Source of the DNA: Fabrea salina
Lineage: Eukaryota > Ciliophora > Heterotrichea > Heterotrichida > Fabreidae
Reading direction: 5' to 3'
DNA: 64,000 bases
Assembly: GCA_022984795.1 (NCBI GenBank)
Contig: JALIHJ010000073.1
Location: 5,001 to 69,000 of the forward strand
The number at the start of each line of letters is the position of its first letter. The first letter of the stretch is position 1. The position numbers were made by a program, and so were the translations under genes. The notes beneath the pieces are model-generated. The model made no database searches. It saw only the letters and a list, made by a program, of their open reading frames with translations, and had not been told where the DNA came from. Shown here piece by piece: positions 9,077 to 18,850 of the stretch.

Positions 9077-10249
9077 CTACTTCACCTTTTGCAACAAAAA
9101 GAGGTCAGCTACCACAAGTGCAGCCATTGCCTCCACTATAGGCACAGCTCTAGGAAGAACGCAGGGGTCATGCCTTCCTCTTGCTTCCAAAACTGTTTGC
9201 TTGCCTTCCCAGTTTACAGTTTCTTGTGGAATGCTTATTGTCGAGACTGGCTTAAAAGCTACTTTAAAGTCAATCTCTGCCCCTGAAGAAATCCCTCCCA
9301 AGACACCTCCTGCTCTGTTAGTAGTAGGCCTAAGTCCACCTGGTGTGTTCATGTACAAGTCATTGTGTTGCGACCCCCTCATAGTTGTTCCTTGGAACCC
9401 TGAACCTATCTCAAACCCCTTAGTAGCTGGAATCGAAAGCATTGCGTGTGCTAGCAAAGCTTCAAATTTGTCAAAGCAGGGTTCTCCCAGTCCTGGAGGC
9501 ACTCCGTACACCTTGCACCTAACTACTCCTCCTAAAGAGTCCCCTTCTGCTTTAGCTTCTCTGATGCTTTTAGCCATTTTCACAGCTGTAGGCTGGTGAG
9601 GACACCTTACAAACACAGTTTCAGCTGGTTCGAAGTTGCAAACTTGGTTTTGGTTCTCATCAAAGTATGCTTCTGAGTTCTTGTAAACTACTTTGTCTTT
9701 CCCAATAAACAAAGTTCCTTGCTCTTCAACTTGCTCTGCAGAAGTTACTTCAAGTTCTTCTGGAGCAGAGACATTCCCTACACTGTGCACCCAAGCAACT
9801 ACTTTTATGCCTAGAGTTTCTAAGTACTGCAGAGCCACTGCGCCTGCAAGTACTCTACCCACGGTTTCCCTAGCTGAAGCTCTTCCACCTCCGCTGTCAG
9901 ACTTAACTCCATACTTGTATAAGTAAGTAACATCAGCATGTCCAGGTCTGGGAATTTCTCTCATTCTAGAGTAGTCTTCGGGTCTTGTGTCCATGTTCCT
10001 CACACACAAACCAACAGGAGTGCCCAAAGTAACTCCATTTTGGATTCCAGAAAGTACTCTGACTATGTCTTGTTCTTGTCTTGGAGTAGTTATAGAGCTC
10101 TGTCCAGGTTTCCTTCTGTTCAGGTGGTGCTGGATTTTTTCTTCAGAAACAGTGGTGTTGGGAGGGATTCCTTCTAGGATGCACCCTACCATTTCACCGT
10201 GGCTTTCGCCAAAGGTAGTGACTCTAACTACTCTCCCGAAAGTGCTCAT
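9077..10249 (-). CDS. aroC: chorismate synthase
   Basis: 390 aa, full length for the family. It converts 5-enolpyruvylshikimate-3-phosphate to chorismate, the last common step to aromatic amino acids and folate, using reduced FMN. Family signatures are clear: FGESHG near residue 12, RRKPGQSSITTPRQEQD near 45-60, the RPGHAD motif near 105, SGGGRASARET near 122-132, and the C-terminal GRHDPCVLPRAVPIVEA. There is no FMN-reductase extension, so it is monofunctional, and no targeting peptide, so it is probably cytosolic. The ATG is only 2 bp from the stop of the upstream UBA-PUB gene. No other shikimate gene is in the window. Confidence 0.95.
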   Translation of the reverse strand: MSTFGRVVRVTTFGESHGEMVGCILEGIPPNTTVSEEKIQHHLNRRKPGQSSITTPRQEQDIVRVLSGIQNGVTLGTPVGLCVRNMDTRPEDYSRMREIPRPGHADVTYLYKYGVKSDSGGGRASARETVGRVLAGAVALQYLETLGIKVVAWVHSVGNVSAPEELEVTSAEQVEEQGTLFIGKDKVVYKNSEAYFDENQNQVCNFEPAETVFVRCPHQPTAVKMAKSIREAKAEGDSLGGVVRCKVYGVPPGLGEPCFDKFEALLAHAMLSIPATKGFEIGSGFQGTTMRGSQHNDLYMNTPGGLRPTTNRAGGVLGGISSGAEIDFKVAFKPVSTISIPQETVNWEGKQTVLEARGRHDPCVLPRAVPIVEAMAALVVADLFLLQKVK

Positions 10250-10251
10250 TT

Positions 10252-11100
10252 TTATTTAAAGGTTTGCAAAGCTTCTTCTAGAACCTTAAGGCCCTCTTCA
10301 AGAAGGGAGTTGTTGACTTGCTTCAAACTAAAGAACTCTTCTTCTTCAACGAAGCCAACTGCAGTTAAGAACTTAACTCCTCCAGTCACTTTAGCTACTC
10401 TTTCCTGGAAAGCTTTGTTTTGTTTCCTGATGTTTTTGAATTTGTCTTCAGAGGGGTTTTGCTGGATATTCGACAAGTATATTTTCAGTGTGTTCAAGCA
10501 AGTCTTGGCAACGCCTGGGTTCCGGAACTCGGGGTAGAGAGTTTTGATAGTTTTGACGGAGTGTTGGATTCTTTCAGAAGCGGACTTTTCGTTGGCTTCT
10601 TCAGCTTGGGTTTTTCCGAACCTTTCTTGTTTGTCTTTTTTGAGGATTTCTTGCATTTTTCTGAGTTCTTCTTGTTGTTTTTTCTTTTCTCGCATCTGTT
10701 CTTCAATGGCTCTTTTGCGTTCTTGTTCTTCCATTTTGCGTTTGGCTTCGTTGAGTTCTCTTTGCCCCCTGATTCTTTCTTTTTCTTGTTCGATTTCTAG
10801 TTCTTTGTCCTTCTGTTCTCTTTGCTTTCGGAGTTTTTCTTGGAGTTCCCGGGCCTTTCTAGCAGCTTCTTCTTTCGAAAGCTTGGGTTTCGACTCACTA
10901 GTACCCACTATTTGCAGTTCTTCTTCAAAATCTGGATCTGAAGAGTGCTCGTTAATCCACTCAATAGCAACTTCCACTGAGGCGTTTTGGGTCAGAAACA
11001 AAGACTTCTCAGCTACAGCTTTGGAAAACCCCATGTCTTGGATTTGCTGGGACCACTCCTGGTTAACGTGTTCCGAAATGCTTTGTCCAGAGGGTTCCAT
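10252..11100 (-). CDS. UBA and PUB domain protein (p97/Cdc48 cofactor-like)
   Basis: 282 aa. An N-terminal UBA domain (about 15-52, QIQDMGFSKAVAEKSLFL) is followed by a highly charged single helix (80-165, Lys/Glu/Gln/Arg runs). A C-terminal PUB/PUG domain (about 178-275) contains LYPEFRNPGVAKTCLNTLKI and FLTAVGF. PUB domains bind the C-terminal tail of the AAA ATPase p97/Cdc48 in peptide:N-glycanase and UBXD1. UBA domains bind ubiquitin. The protein is therefore probably a p97 adaptor for ubiquitinated clients (inference). There is no UBX or transglutaminase domain, so it is neither a complete UBXD1 nor PNGase. Confidence 0.85.
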   Translation of the reverse strand: MEPSGQSISEHVNQEWSQQIQDMGFSKAVAEKSLFLTQNASVEVAIEWINEHSSDPDFEEELQIVGTSESKPKLSKEEAARKARELQEKLRKQREQKDKELEIEQEKERIRGQRELNEAKRKMEEQERKRAIEEQMREKKKQQEELRKMQEILKKDKQERFGKTQAEEANEKSASERIQHSVKTIKTLYPEFRNPGVAKTCLNTLKIYLSNIQQNPSEDKFKNIRKQNKAFQERVAKVTGGVKFLTAVGFVEEEEFFSLKQVNNSLLEEGLKVLEEALQTFK

Positions 11101-11107
11101 TTATTAT

Positions 11108-14100
11108 TTAGTGTTTCATGTTGTGAATCCAACTGTCAAACTTACGGAAAACAGCGTTGTTAAGCGTGTTGTCGATTTCTTTGGTGAACTTGTTGTCAGC
11201 TTCCATTTCAGTTAGTTTCAGAGAAAGCATTTCTCGAATGTACTTGATTTGTTCCTTATCTTGGAGTTCAGGCATCCCTGCAGACACCATCAGCATGAAC
11301 AAGTTTATCAGTCGGTTCCCGTGCTTCCGCACCAAGTTGTAGGCTTTGCAGCAGTAGTTCTTGAACTTCACAAACCCGTCCGAGTTCTTGCCCCCCATAG
11401 CGTCTGCCATCTCGTCAGTGAACACAAACTTAGTTCGTTCTCGGTTGATTCCGTACTTCTTTTTGAAGTTGCCCAAAAAGTGCCCGAAGTCTATGTGGAA
11501 AAGATGCCCAGTCTTAGTAAGCATGATGTTTGAGTTGTGCCGGTCGCCTATTCCCAGAATGTAAGTAGCCACGCAGTACCCAGCACAGCTCCTTATGAAG
11601 TTTTCCATGATCTTTTCGTGCTTTTGCTCGTCTTGGCTGTTTTGTTCCAAAAACATCTTCAAGTTGTACTTAAAGGACCCCAGGAACCCCCCAAAGTGTT
11701 TTTGAATCTTGGAAATCGTTTCTGAGTCCTTAACTATCTCTACTATCCCTGACTGGTCCCCTGTGGCTATGACTCTGTAAGGCTTCATCCTCAAGTCAAG
11801 TCCGTTTTCTAGCCAGACGTTGTCCATCACTATAATCATCTGCAGAGATATAATGTCTTGTCTCAAATCGTCTCCCAACTTAAATATGATTGGAATCAGT
11901 CCAGCTCCCTCCTTGTTTTTCAAACTCAGCCACAGTGGAAGCTTTTTTGAGTCCATTACTTTACACTTCTCTTTTTCAATTTGCTTGGCTTCTAGTCCGC
12001 TGTCTATCGGAATGCAGAACCTGTCTGTGAACTTCTCTGAGTAAGACTCTATCAGTTCCTTAAGAGCTCCACTGCGGTCTTCTTCGTACTCTTTGAGCTT
12101 AACAGCCTTTCCTATCTCAGCAAACAAGTTAATCATGTGGACTTCTCGGATCAGTTCTTTCCTGAAAGACCCACATAACAACAAGAACTGCTCCAGAACC
12201 AGTCCTAGCCTTTCAGTAGTGCACTTCAGGTGGAGTTGACTTCTCAAAGCCCAAAACAACTCGTGACCTACCACGTAGGGGTTCTTCAGAGACCTTTCTA
12301 TAAGGAGTTCCCCCAGAAAACTTAAATGCTGGACTTCAAAGCACAGTGCCTGCACCAACTGGGGCATGTAAAGAGCCAAGTCGTCGTCAGGCAGCTGGGA
12401 TATTCTTTTTGCTGCGTACATCCTAACGTTTTCATCGGAAAAGTCAGCGTTCAGCAAAGACAAAGAGTCCTCTGGCTGCATGGGTTTCCACAAACCCAGC
12501 ATTCGGTAGGCTTCTGCAACCTGGAAAGGACAAGTCCAGTTAACAGACTTCAAAAACAAAGGCAAAGACAAAGGAAGAGTTTTGTAGTGGTCTCTGCAAG
12601 TAAACAGAACCTGCTTTTCTTGGGGAGTGAGGTCCTGCAGGGGGTCTTTGAGCAGAATCTTTTCAAGGGCAGCTAACTCAGAAATCTGGGGTTTCCTAGC
12701 AATGAACTGGATGGCTTCTCTGTCTTTAGGAGACAAAGAAGACAACTCAGCAGAACTCTTCATGCTGGTGTTCCTTGTTCTGGACTCCCTGAGAACTCTG
12801 GCTCTGCAGACTTGTTTGCACTCCCTCAAACTAAAAGACACTTGTTTGGAGATGTAAGAGTCGTACTGCACGTAAACTCTAGAATACTTCAGGTCGTTTG
12901 CTTCGGAAACAACCAGTCTGGAACCCCTTGCCTGCTGCGAAGTGTTGCCCCAGTACTGGCCCATGCAGGCAAGTCTCTCGTCTACTTTGTAAAAAGGCCA
13001 AATGTTCATGGGGTTCAGTCCTGTTCTTATGATTCCTCTGTCGTCGAAAACGTTCATGCACGAGCACCCTATCACTTGAGTCTCGCCTACTTGGGACACT
13101 GCGTATATGTTAATCCCGAGTCTGGCCTCTCTAGGCACTTCGCAAACCATCAGTGGAAACTCCACCCACTCATAAAACCTCGAAAAGTACTGAAAAGGGT
13201 AGTATTTCACGTGCTTCACGCAGTTTTCTAAAGGCGAACTGCCGTAAAGAAGCATTACCTCAAAACTCAGCATGTAGGGTGAAAAAGGAAGGTTGAACTG
13301 AGAGTAAACTTCTCCAGGAATGCTGCAACTCCGCGAGTGGCTAAGGTGGGAAGTCGCTAAGTTCCCTGAAACTTGTGAAGAAGTTACAGAGCCCCTGGCA
13401 GAAGACTTGCTTTTGCGAGTAAGAACAGGCACACTGTTTCTTCTGGTGCTTTTAAAACTGTTTTTAGGTCTTTTGTTTTTGGGTTCTTTTTTTCTTTGGG
13501 TTTAGTGACGTTCCTGGGAGTGTCCAACCCGTTGTTGGTGGCTTCTCCCCAAAAAGCTTCTGCAAACAAGTTGTAAAGGCCTTCTACTCCGCAAAGCTTA
13601 ACTCTAAAAGGCCACTCTACTTCCCCAGAAAACATTCGAGTGGAGGCCTTCAAACCTCTTTTCAAACTAGATACTGAGTCTTCCCGCATACTTGCAGTGT
13701 TTAGTTGGTTAGTTTGGTAGACCCTTGGTCTGGAAAGTTTAGGAGACACACTTGACCCATCTAGGTCAGGAACTGGTACAGGCGGGTACCAAAGCAGAGC
13801 AGGCTTCACTACTTCTGGAAGCTCTTCTAAGTCGTAGTAAGGTGGAAAGTTGGTTTCCCACTTTTTAGGAACTTCTGTTAAAACAACACTTAAGTAGTCC
13901 AAGCCCCTTAAAGCCGTCCGCACACACTTATAAGCCAGCATGGGGTAATTGCCTGTAAAGTACTCTTTGCGTCCTTTTACTTGGAAAGTGAACTTCCTCA
14001 GGGGGCTTTTGGGCTTTAACTTAACAGTGTACTTCTTGTAAATGAGTCTAGCGAAGTCCTTAACTACGTCATCAGCACAGGTAACCAGACTAGGCTTGAT

Positions 14101-14514
14101 CTTAATTAGTTTACTGCGCGAGTCAGCTAGCATGTCGTAGTCACTGTCTTCAATGAAAACATCATCGTCGTCTCCAATGTACTCACTGATGTCCACGTAA
14201 AGTTTAACAAAAGTCGAATTTGCAAAGGCAGAACTAAGTTCTCTAGAAGTAACAAACGCAGGGTAGGGGTAAGGGTCTTTTTGCAGCAAGTGGTCCCTAA
14301 GTTCCCTTCTCCGGTAGTTTTGGGCTTCCGGAGAATCAAAACTCCAGTTACTGATTGAAAGTCCCCGTAAAGTTTCGAACTTTTCGACTTCTTTGTAGTA
14401 GTGTTCTTTGGCTTTTTGAGAAGTGTTGTTTATGCGAGTGAGTACCTGGGTTTTCCTTTCTAAGTGGTATAAGTGTCTAGTTAGTGGGTCAATTGCCAAC
14501 AACGACTCTCCCAT
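11108..14514 (-). CDS. class I-like phosphoinositide 3-kinase catalytic subunit, one frame jump near 13490
   Basis: About 1130 residues in two frames. The upstream part (14514 to about 13490) holds a Ras-binding-like domain (FTFQVKGRKEYFTGNYPML) and the first C2 strand (PFRVKLCGVEGLYNLF). The downstream part holds the rest of C2, the helical PIK domain (SPKDREAIQFIARK) and the kinase domain (GDDLRQD, GIGDRHNSNIML, HIDFGHFLGNFKKKYGINRE). The last motif is class I/II type, not the Vps34 type; no p85-binding domain is obvious. It would make 3-phosphoinositides at membranes. Splitting the C2 domain between frames shows one gene. The jump sits in an A/K-rich linker beside an A7 run. Either one A is missing there or an atypical 17-nt intron is present. 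Confidence 0.88.
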
Positions 14515-14528
14515 TTATAAGTGCTTAA

Positions 14529-15548
14529 TTAGTGTTGGTTAAATTTGTCATTTTCAGTTGTATTATTTTCTTTAACGTATGCTTCCAAAAAACCAGGGTG
14601 TTGAAGTTGGGTTTTGTCAGCCACTGCCAGAACTTTTTCAATGTCGATTTCAGCACTTCTAAAACTGTTGATGAGTTCCAAAAACTCAGTGGGACTTTTA
14701 GTTTTTATTTGGCTTTTAAAGTTAGTCACAAACCCCAAAGCCACGTTAACTAAGAACCCAAGTCCCCTTGCAAAAACGCAATCCCAAATTCTAGTTGCAT
14801 ACTCCAACTTAACTGAGTACACAAACAAAGTTAAAAACCACTTGATCAGCCAAAGGTTGTCGTCTAGTTCGTTGATTTGGAAGTAGTTTTCTAGTTTTTG
14901 GTTGCTGAGGGACAGAGACTCGTGGAAAACTCTGCACATTTCAAAAACCAAAGGAAAGCCTTGTTTGAAGAGCTCCGAAACTCCGTTTAAACACAGATGT
15001 TGGAACACAGCAAAGGCTTCGGACTCCTCTCCTTCAGCCATTAACAGCAAAAACCCTGCAATGTAGTTCATTCCTTGGCAGTAGCCTACGTTCGACTCAG
15101 AGTTGCAGTAAGCTTCCAAAACCTTGCTTAAAGCTGAACAACCGCCTTCTTGGGAAAAGTAGTGCAGCTCTGGAAAAGTCCGAGTTATGTCTTTGGATAT
15201 TGAAGACTTGTTTTCTGAAAGAGTGTTGCTAGACAGCAGTGCTTGGTACTGCTGGGGGTTTTCTGTTACGTCCAAAGCTACTTTCCACACTTGCCATCTT
15301 AAAGATTTAGGAGGGCCTTTAAAAAGCATTTTCAAAAACTTAGTAGGTTCCTGCTTTTTGAACTGAGTAATTGGTTCTGTGTACTTAGAGTAGGGTTCCA
15401 GTACTTTATCCCACTTCAAACTGGTAGACTGGTCCTTTTTTTGGAGTTCCAGTGACTTGCGTGAGTAAACGTTCATGTGGATTTGAATAGGGTGTATTAC
15501 GCTTTGTCTGCGCTTCTTGGTGTCTGTGCAGGAGCACCCAGATCCCAT
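14529..15548 (-). CDS. TBC-domain Rab GTPase-activating protein, N-terminally acylated
   Basis: 339 aa. The TBC domain spans about 75-300. It carries RWQVW, the arginine-finger motif ISKDITRTF (IxxDxxR, near 121) and the glutamine-finger motif YCQGMNYIAGFLLLM (YxQ, near 160), so it should be catalytically competent towards a Rab. The protein starts MGSGCSC: Gly2 fits N-myristoylation and Cys5/Cys7 fit palmitoylation, predicting constant membrane attachment, which is uncommon among TBC proteins. The start ATG follows ATAAA, 17 bp from the stop of the membrane-protein gene upstream. Confidence 0.9.
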   Translation of the reverse strand: MGSGCSCTDTKKRRQSVIHPIQIHMNVYSRKSLELQKKDQSTSLKWDKVLEPYSKYTEPITQFKKQEPTKFLKMLFKGPPKSLRWQVWKVALDVTENPQQYQALLSSNTLSENKSSISKDITRTFPELHYFSQEGGCSALSKVLEAYCNSESNVGYCQGMNYIAGFLLLMAEGEESEAFAVFQHLCLNGVSELFKQGFPLVFEMCRVFHESLSLSNQKLENYFQINELDDNLWLIKWFLTLFVYSVKLEYATRIWDCVFARGLGFLVNVALGFVTNFKSQIKTKSPTEFLELINSFRSAEIDIEKVLAVADKTQLQHPGFLEAYVKENNTTENDKFNQH

Positions 15549-15565
15549 TTTATTTATTCAAATTA

Positions 15566-16957
15566 CTAACCAAAATTTTCCCTTGTTTTTGAAATAAAAA
15601 GCATTGTGCTCAACACTATGTCTAAGAACAAAAGCGACAAAGTAACTGCAAAGTTGGACCAGTTGTAAGCGTAAGTGTCGTTCAAAACGTAGTTGACGAA
15701 CTCAAAACTTGCGTTAGTCAGTGGGTCAGAACAGTACCTGTTTTCCAAGTTGTAGTACCAAATGTTGTACTTTGTAGTGATTACACAAGCTGCTATCAAC
15801 ACGGGCAAACTAGCAATCTTCAAAAACCTCTCAACAACTCCCATTGAAAACAAGGGTTGGTCGTACTCGTTAATGTCTACTTCTGACTTGCGGTAGAAGC
15901 AAGTGTACATTATGGGGTCCAGTATCATCAAGTAAAAAGCCAAAATGCAGTCCGCCACCAAAAGTGCTATTTGTATATTTTCAGAGCGCTCTAAAGCGTC
16001 TTCGTTGCCATCCAGGTTCTCCATAGAAAAGTAGCCTCCTTTGCAGGGTTCCTTCCAGAGAATTGACCTTCTGTAGGAAAAAATGTAGTTGTAGCTAGTA
16101 GAGTTTAGTTGGGGCAGAGTATTCACTACGTCTTGTTGGTTGTTTTCATTGAAAAACTTTTCTTGAGGAAGACTGTCTAGCTGGGTGTACCTGGAGTCTT
16201 CATACTCGCACTTGTTAGGCTTTTCTTTAAGCAAGGGGTAGTAAAGGTCTTTGGGTTCTTCATTGTACTCTTGAAAGCAAACTCCTTCTTGCGAAATAGC
16301 TAAGTCAACTATAGGTAGGTCATTTGAATCCGGAGACTTGTCGTAGTAAAGAACCATTTCTTCCCCAAAGTACACTTGGTAACCGAAGTCGTTAGGACCA
16401 GGTTCTTGTGCGTTTTGTAGCTTGACTTTGTTTACTGGGCAGCCCAGAGTCTTTTCTGCACAAATAGAGTAGTCTCCGTTTCCACACTTAACAAAGTCAA
16501 CTCTTTCGCCCTTTTCATTGTACTTAGAGTCACAGGAGTCTGGGTTACTCGCCCAGAAAACACTAGTTCCTCCTCTCCACACACACAAAATGCTGCCTCT
16601 CCACACTCGCATTTCAAAACTCGAGGTTTCAGGAACCTCTACACAGCCTTGGCTTTGCTGGTTACCTGTGCAGGAGTCTTCGTAAATTCTTCCGTTGTAG
16701 GCACAGTAACACCCAGAGTAACTTCCAGGCCACACGTAAGGAAAATTCACTTCTTCATACCCAAAAGGACAAGACTGAGTTCCATTCACAGTAACTATGT
16801 CATAAATATTGAGGTTTTTCCAGTTGTCTGTGACTTTCGGAATGTAGTTTGGCGGGTAGCAAATAGACGAGTAAGCTGACCCTGCCAAAACTAAAATCAC
16901 TACTCCGTAAAGGAAGTTTGCTATTTTTTGAATTATTGTGTGTCCGGAGACTGCCAT
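15566..16957 (-). CDS. multi-pass membrane protein with Cys-rich luminal/extracellular domain
   Basis: 463 aa from the ATG at 16957. That start avoids overlap with the SEC13 gene; the same frame runs on to an ATG at 17032. One hydrophobic segment lies near the N terminus (NFLYGVVILVLAGSAYSSI). Next comes a roughly 300-residue Cys-rich region with N-glycosylation sequons (VNGTQS, LNSTSY). Three further hydrophobic segments follow (IQIALLVADCILAFYLMIL, a stretch ending LPVLIAACVITT, and AVTLSLLFLDIVLSTMLFI). This resembles ciliate membrane-protein families with a large surface ectodomain, but I do not recognise the family and assign no function. Confidence 0.75.
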   Translation of the reverse strand: MAVSGHTIIQKIANFLYGVVILVLAGSAYSSICYPPNYIPKVTDNWKNLNIYDIVTVNGTQSCPFGYEEVNFPYVWPGSYSGCYCAYNGRIYEDSCTGNQQSQGCVEVPETSSFEMRVWRGSILCVWRGGTSVFWASNPDSCDSKYNEKGERVDFVKCGNGDYSICAEKTLGCPVNKVKLQNAQEPGPNDFGYQVYFGEEMVLYYDKSPDSNDLPIVDLAISQEGVCFQEYNEEPKDLYYPLLKEKPNKCEYEDSRYTQLDSLPQEKFFNENNQQDVVNTLPQLNSTSYNYIFSYRRSILWKEPCKGGYFSMENLDGNEDALERSENIQIALLVADCILAFYLMILDPIMYTCFYRKSEVDINEYDQPLFSMGVVERFLKIASLPVLIAACVITTKYNIWYYNLENRYCSDPLTNASFEFVNYVLNDTYAYNWSNFAVTLSLLFLDIVLSTMLFISKTRENFG

Positions 16958-16979
16958 TTCAAATATTTTTAGAAAATTA

Positions 16980-17909
16980 TTAGTCTGTGCTTTCAGAAGG
17001 AGCTTGTCCATTTTCGCTGTACTCAGAAACAACTTCCCAGTTGCCTTCTGGAGTTTCCCTTAAGATACGTGTTATGTTGTCCCCCGCACTCACTGCAAGT
17101 GCGTTCCCAGCAACGCTCCAACTAACTCTCCAAACTGGGGTTTTAAGGACCAGTACCTCTCTAGCTTCCCAAGACTCTCCTGAGTTTTCCCATATCACAA
17201 CACTGCAGTCTTCTCCACAACTAGCTATTACTTGTTTAGGGAGTCCCATTGCAGGACACCAAGCCACGTCCCTCACCCACTTATTGTGCTTTTGGAGTTC
17301 TTCACAGTCGTAAGTTCCCTCTGAGTAAGTCCACACCTTAACTAAGTTGTCTCCGCCTCCAGTCACGAACCTCCTTAACAAGTAAGTTTCTCCTGACTGC
17401 ATTTGACTTAAAGAAACACCAGGTGCCCAAGACACTGAAGTCACTCCGTTGCTGTTAGACTCGAACTGACTGGACTCCCACTTGTCTTCAGATAAACGAG
17501 AAATCACAGAAACTGTGCAGTCTGAAGAGCCCGTCAGCAACATCAGCCCATGCTCCCAAGGAGCCCAGGACACACAGTTAACAGGTCCTGAGTGTCCATC
17601 GTACTCGTAAACAACGTTCCAAGAGTTCTGGGACATTTCTTTCCAAATAAGAACTTTGTGATCGATTCCTGCAGATGCAAGTAAGGAGCCAAATTTGGGG
17701 TGGGACCAAGAAACAGCCAGCACTCCTCCTTGGTGGTGCTGCAAAGTAGCTACTTGGGTGAACTCTTCGTTTTCTTCTACTTGGAATACTTTGATTGTGC
17801 CATCTGCAGAGCAAGTGGCAAGTCTCCTTCCGTAGTAGTCAAACTGGGCATCGTAAATTATCCCTTCGTGTTTGGTGTCAAATGTTGACGTCTGAGTGGG
17901 ATTTACCAT
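16980..17909 (-). CDS. SEC13: SEC13 homologue (COPII coat / nuclear pore / SEA complex)
   Basis: 309 aa, six WD40 blades, close to the family length (about 300-320). It starts with the family-typical block FDTKHEGIIYDAQFDYYGRRL. HHQGGVLAVSWSHPKFGSLL, GHSGPVNCVSWAPWEHGLML and WVRDVAWCPAMG match SEC13 well. SEC13 pairs with SEC31 in the COPII cage and with NUP145C/NUP96 in the Y complex of the nuclear pore; the sequence does not say which pool. It ends 22 bp before the membrane-protein start and begins 8 bp after the calmodulin-like stop. Confidence 0.95.
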   Translation of the reverse strand: MVNPTQTSTFDTKHEGIIYDAQFDYYGRRLATCSADGTIKVFQVEENEEFTQVATLQHHQGGVLAVSWSHPKFGSLLASAGIDHKVLIWKEMSQNSWNVVYEYDGHSGPVNCVSWAPWEHGLMLLTGSSDCTVSVISRLSEDKWESSQFESNSNGVTSVSWAPGVSLSQMQSGETYLLRRFVTGGGDNLVKVWTYSEGTYDCEELQKHNKWVRDVAWCPAMGLPKQVIASCGEDCSVVIWENSGESWEAREVLVLKTPVWRVSWSVAGNALAVSAGDNITRILRETPEGNWEVVSEYSENGQAPSESTD

Positions 17910-17917
17910 TTTACTTT

Positions 17918-18373
17918 TTAAGCCACTTTTTCAATTAGGATTTTACAAAACTCGTTGTAGTCGATGAACCCTTCTCCGTTAGGGTCAGCTTCGTTCAAAA
18001 TAAAGTCTACCTCGTCTTCAGTGAGTGGCTCTCCCATCGTAGTTATTACTTTCCGGAACTCAGAAGGGTCGATTCTTCCGTCTCCGTTTTTATCAAACAT
18101 CAAAAAGTACCTTTGCACCTCTTCTTGGGTAATGGGCTCCCTGGCTTTTTCTGCGTAGAGTCTAACGAACTCTGTGAAGTCTATGCGGCCACTTCCTTTG
18201 GAGTCAACTTTGCGCACCATGTTTTGGAGGTCTGCGTTGGAAGGGTTGAGGTTCAGAGACCTTAAAACCTTTCCTAACTCTTGAGTAGAAACAGTGTTGT
18301 CTTTGTTGATGTCAAACACTGAAAAGACCCTTCTGCACTGGTCTATTTCCTCCGGAGTAAGTCTCTCTACCAT
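17918..18373 (-). CDS. calmodulin-like four-EF-hand protein
   Basis: 151 aa, the length of calmodulin. All four EF loops are intact with acidic position 12: DINKDNTVSTQE, DSKGSGRIDFTE, DKNGDGRIDPSE and DPNGEGFIDYNE. The first loop has Asn-Thr where calmodulin has Gly-Thr. It is clearly diverged from calmodulin (start MVERLTPEEIDQCRRVFSVF) and is not a centrin, as it lacks a long basic N terminus. It is a calcium sensor with unknown target. The start codon is 5 bp from the start codon of the divergent gene at 18379. Confidence 0.92.
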   Translation of the reverse strand: MVERLTPEEIDQCRRVFSVFDINKDNTVSTQELGKVLRSLNLNPSNADLQNMVRKVDSKGSGRIDFTEFVRLYAEKAREPITQEEVQRYFLMFDKNGDGRIDPSEFRKVITTMGEPLTEDEVDFILNEADPNGEGFIDYNEFCKILIEKVA

Positions 18374-18378
18374 TTTAT

Positions 18379-18834
18379 ATGGAGGCCTACTTAAAGATTC
18401 TTGAACTAGTTAAAGAAACTGAGTCTTTACAAACTGAGTTCCAAACAATGCCCGTCCCTGACGAAGAAGCTTGGAAACTCAAAATCCAGCAAGAAGAACA
18501 ACTGATCCTGGCAACCCAAACTCAGGATCTGGAACCACTTCAAGTTCAAATCAACCAGTTGAAGAAGAAAATTGAAGACGAAGAACTAGCACTGGCTTTC
18601 CAGCAAGAAGAAAGTACTGAGTTCCAAGAAGCTATTAAACACGCAGAGCAAAGAGTCACTCAGCTTGAACAAAACAAAAACCAAGTCTACACTGAGTTCT
18701 CAAACGAGAAGAAAAGACTTGACGACCTGTACCATAAACTCATTTTGTCTAATGTTGAAAACAGAAACACACTTGCTAAAAGTCAACTCCAAGCTTCTAG
18801 GAAGCGCAACTCAAGGTCTAAGAGTAGAAAGTAA
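18379..18834 (+). CDS. small coiled-coil protein
   Basis: 151 aa. A single coiled coil covers roughly residues 45-130 (IQQEEQLILATQ, IEDEELALAFQQEES) with a basic Ser/Arg tail (SRKRNSRSKSRK). No family is recognised. The tail resembles a kinetochore or nuclear/cytoskeletal type, too weak to name. The ATG lies 5 bp from the divergent calmodulin-like start, so its promoter must overlap the neighbour's coding sequence. The 3' end is 16 bp from the converging FG nucleoporin. Confidence 0.8.
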   Translation: MEAYLKILELVKETESLQTEFQTMPVPDEEAWKLKIQQEEQLILATQTQDLEPLQVQINQLKKKIEDEELALAFQQEESTEFQEAIKHAEQRVTQLEQNKNQVYTEFSNEKKRLDDLYHKLILSNVENRNTLAKSQLQASRKRNSRSKSRK

Positions 18835-18850
18835 TCAAAATTTATAATAG

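Noticed and set aside
10420-11215. Plus-strand frames rich in Phe, Leu and Ser opposite the UBA-PUB gene
   Set aside because: They are the complement of a Lys/Glu-rich helix in the real gene and lack start context.
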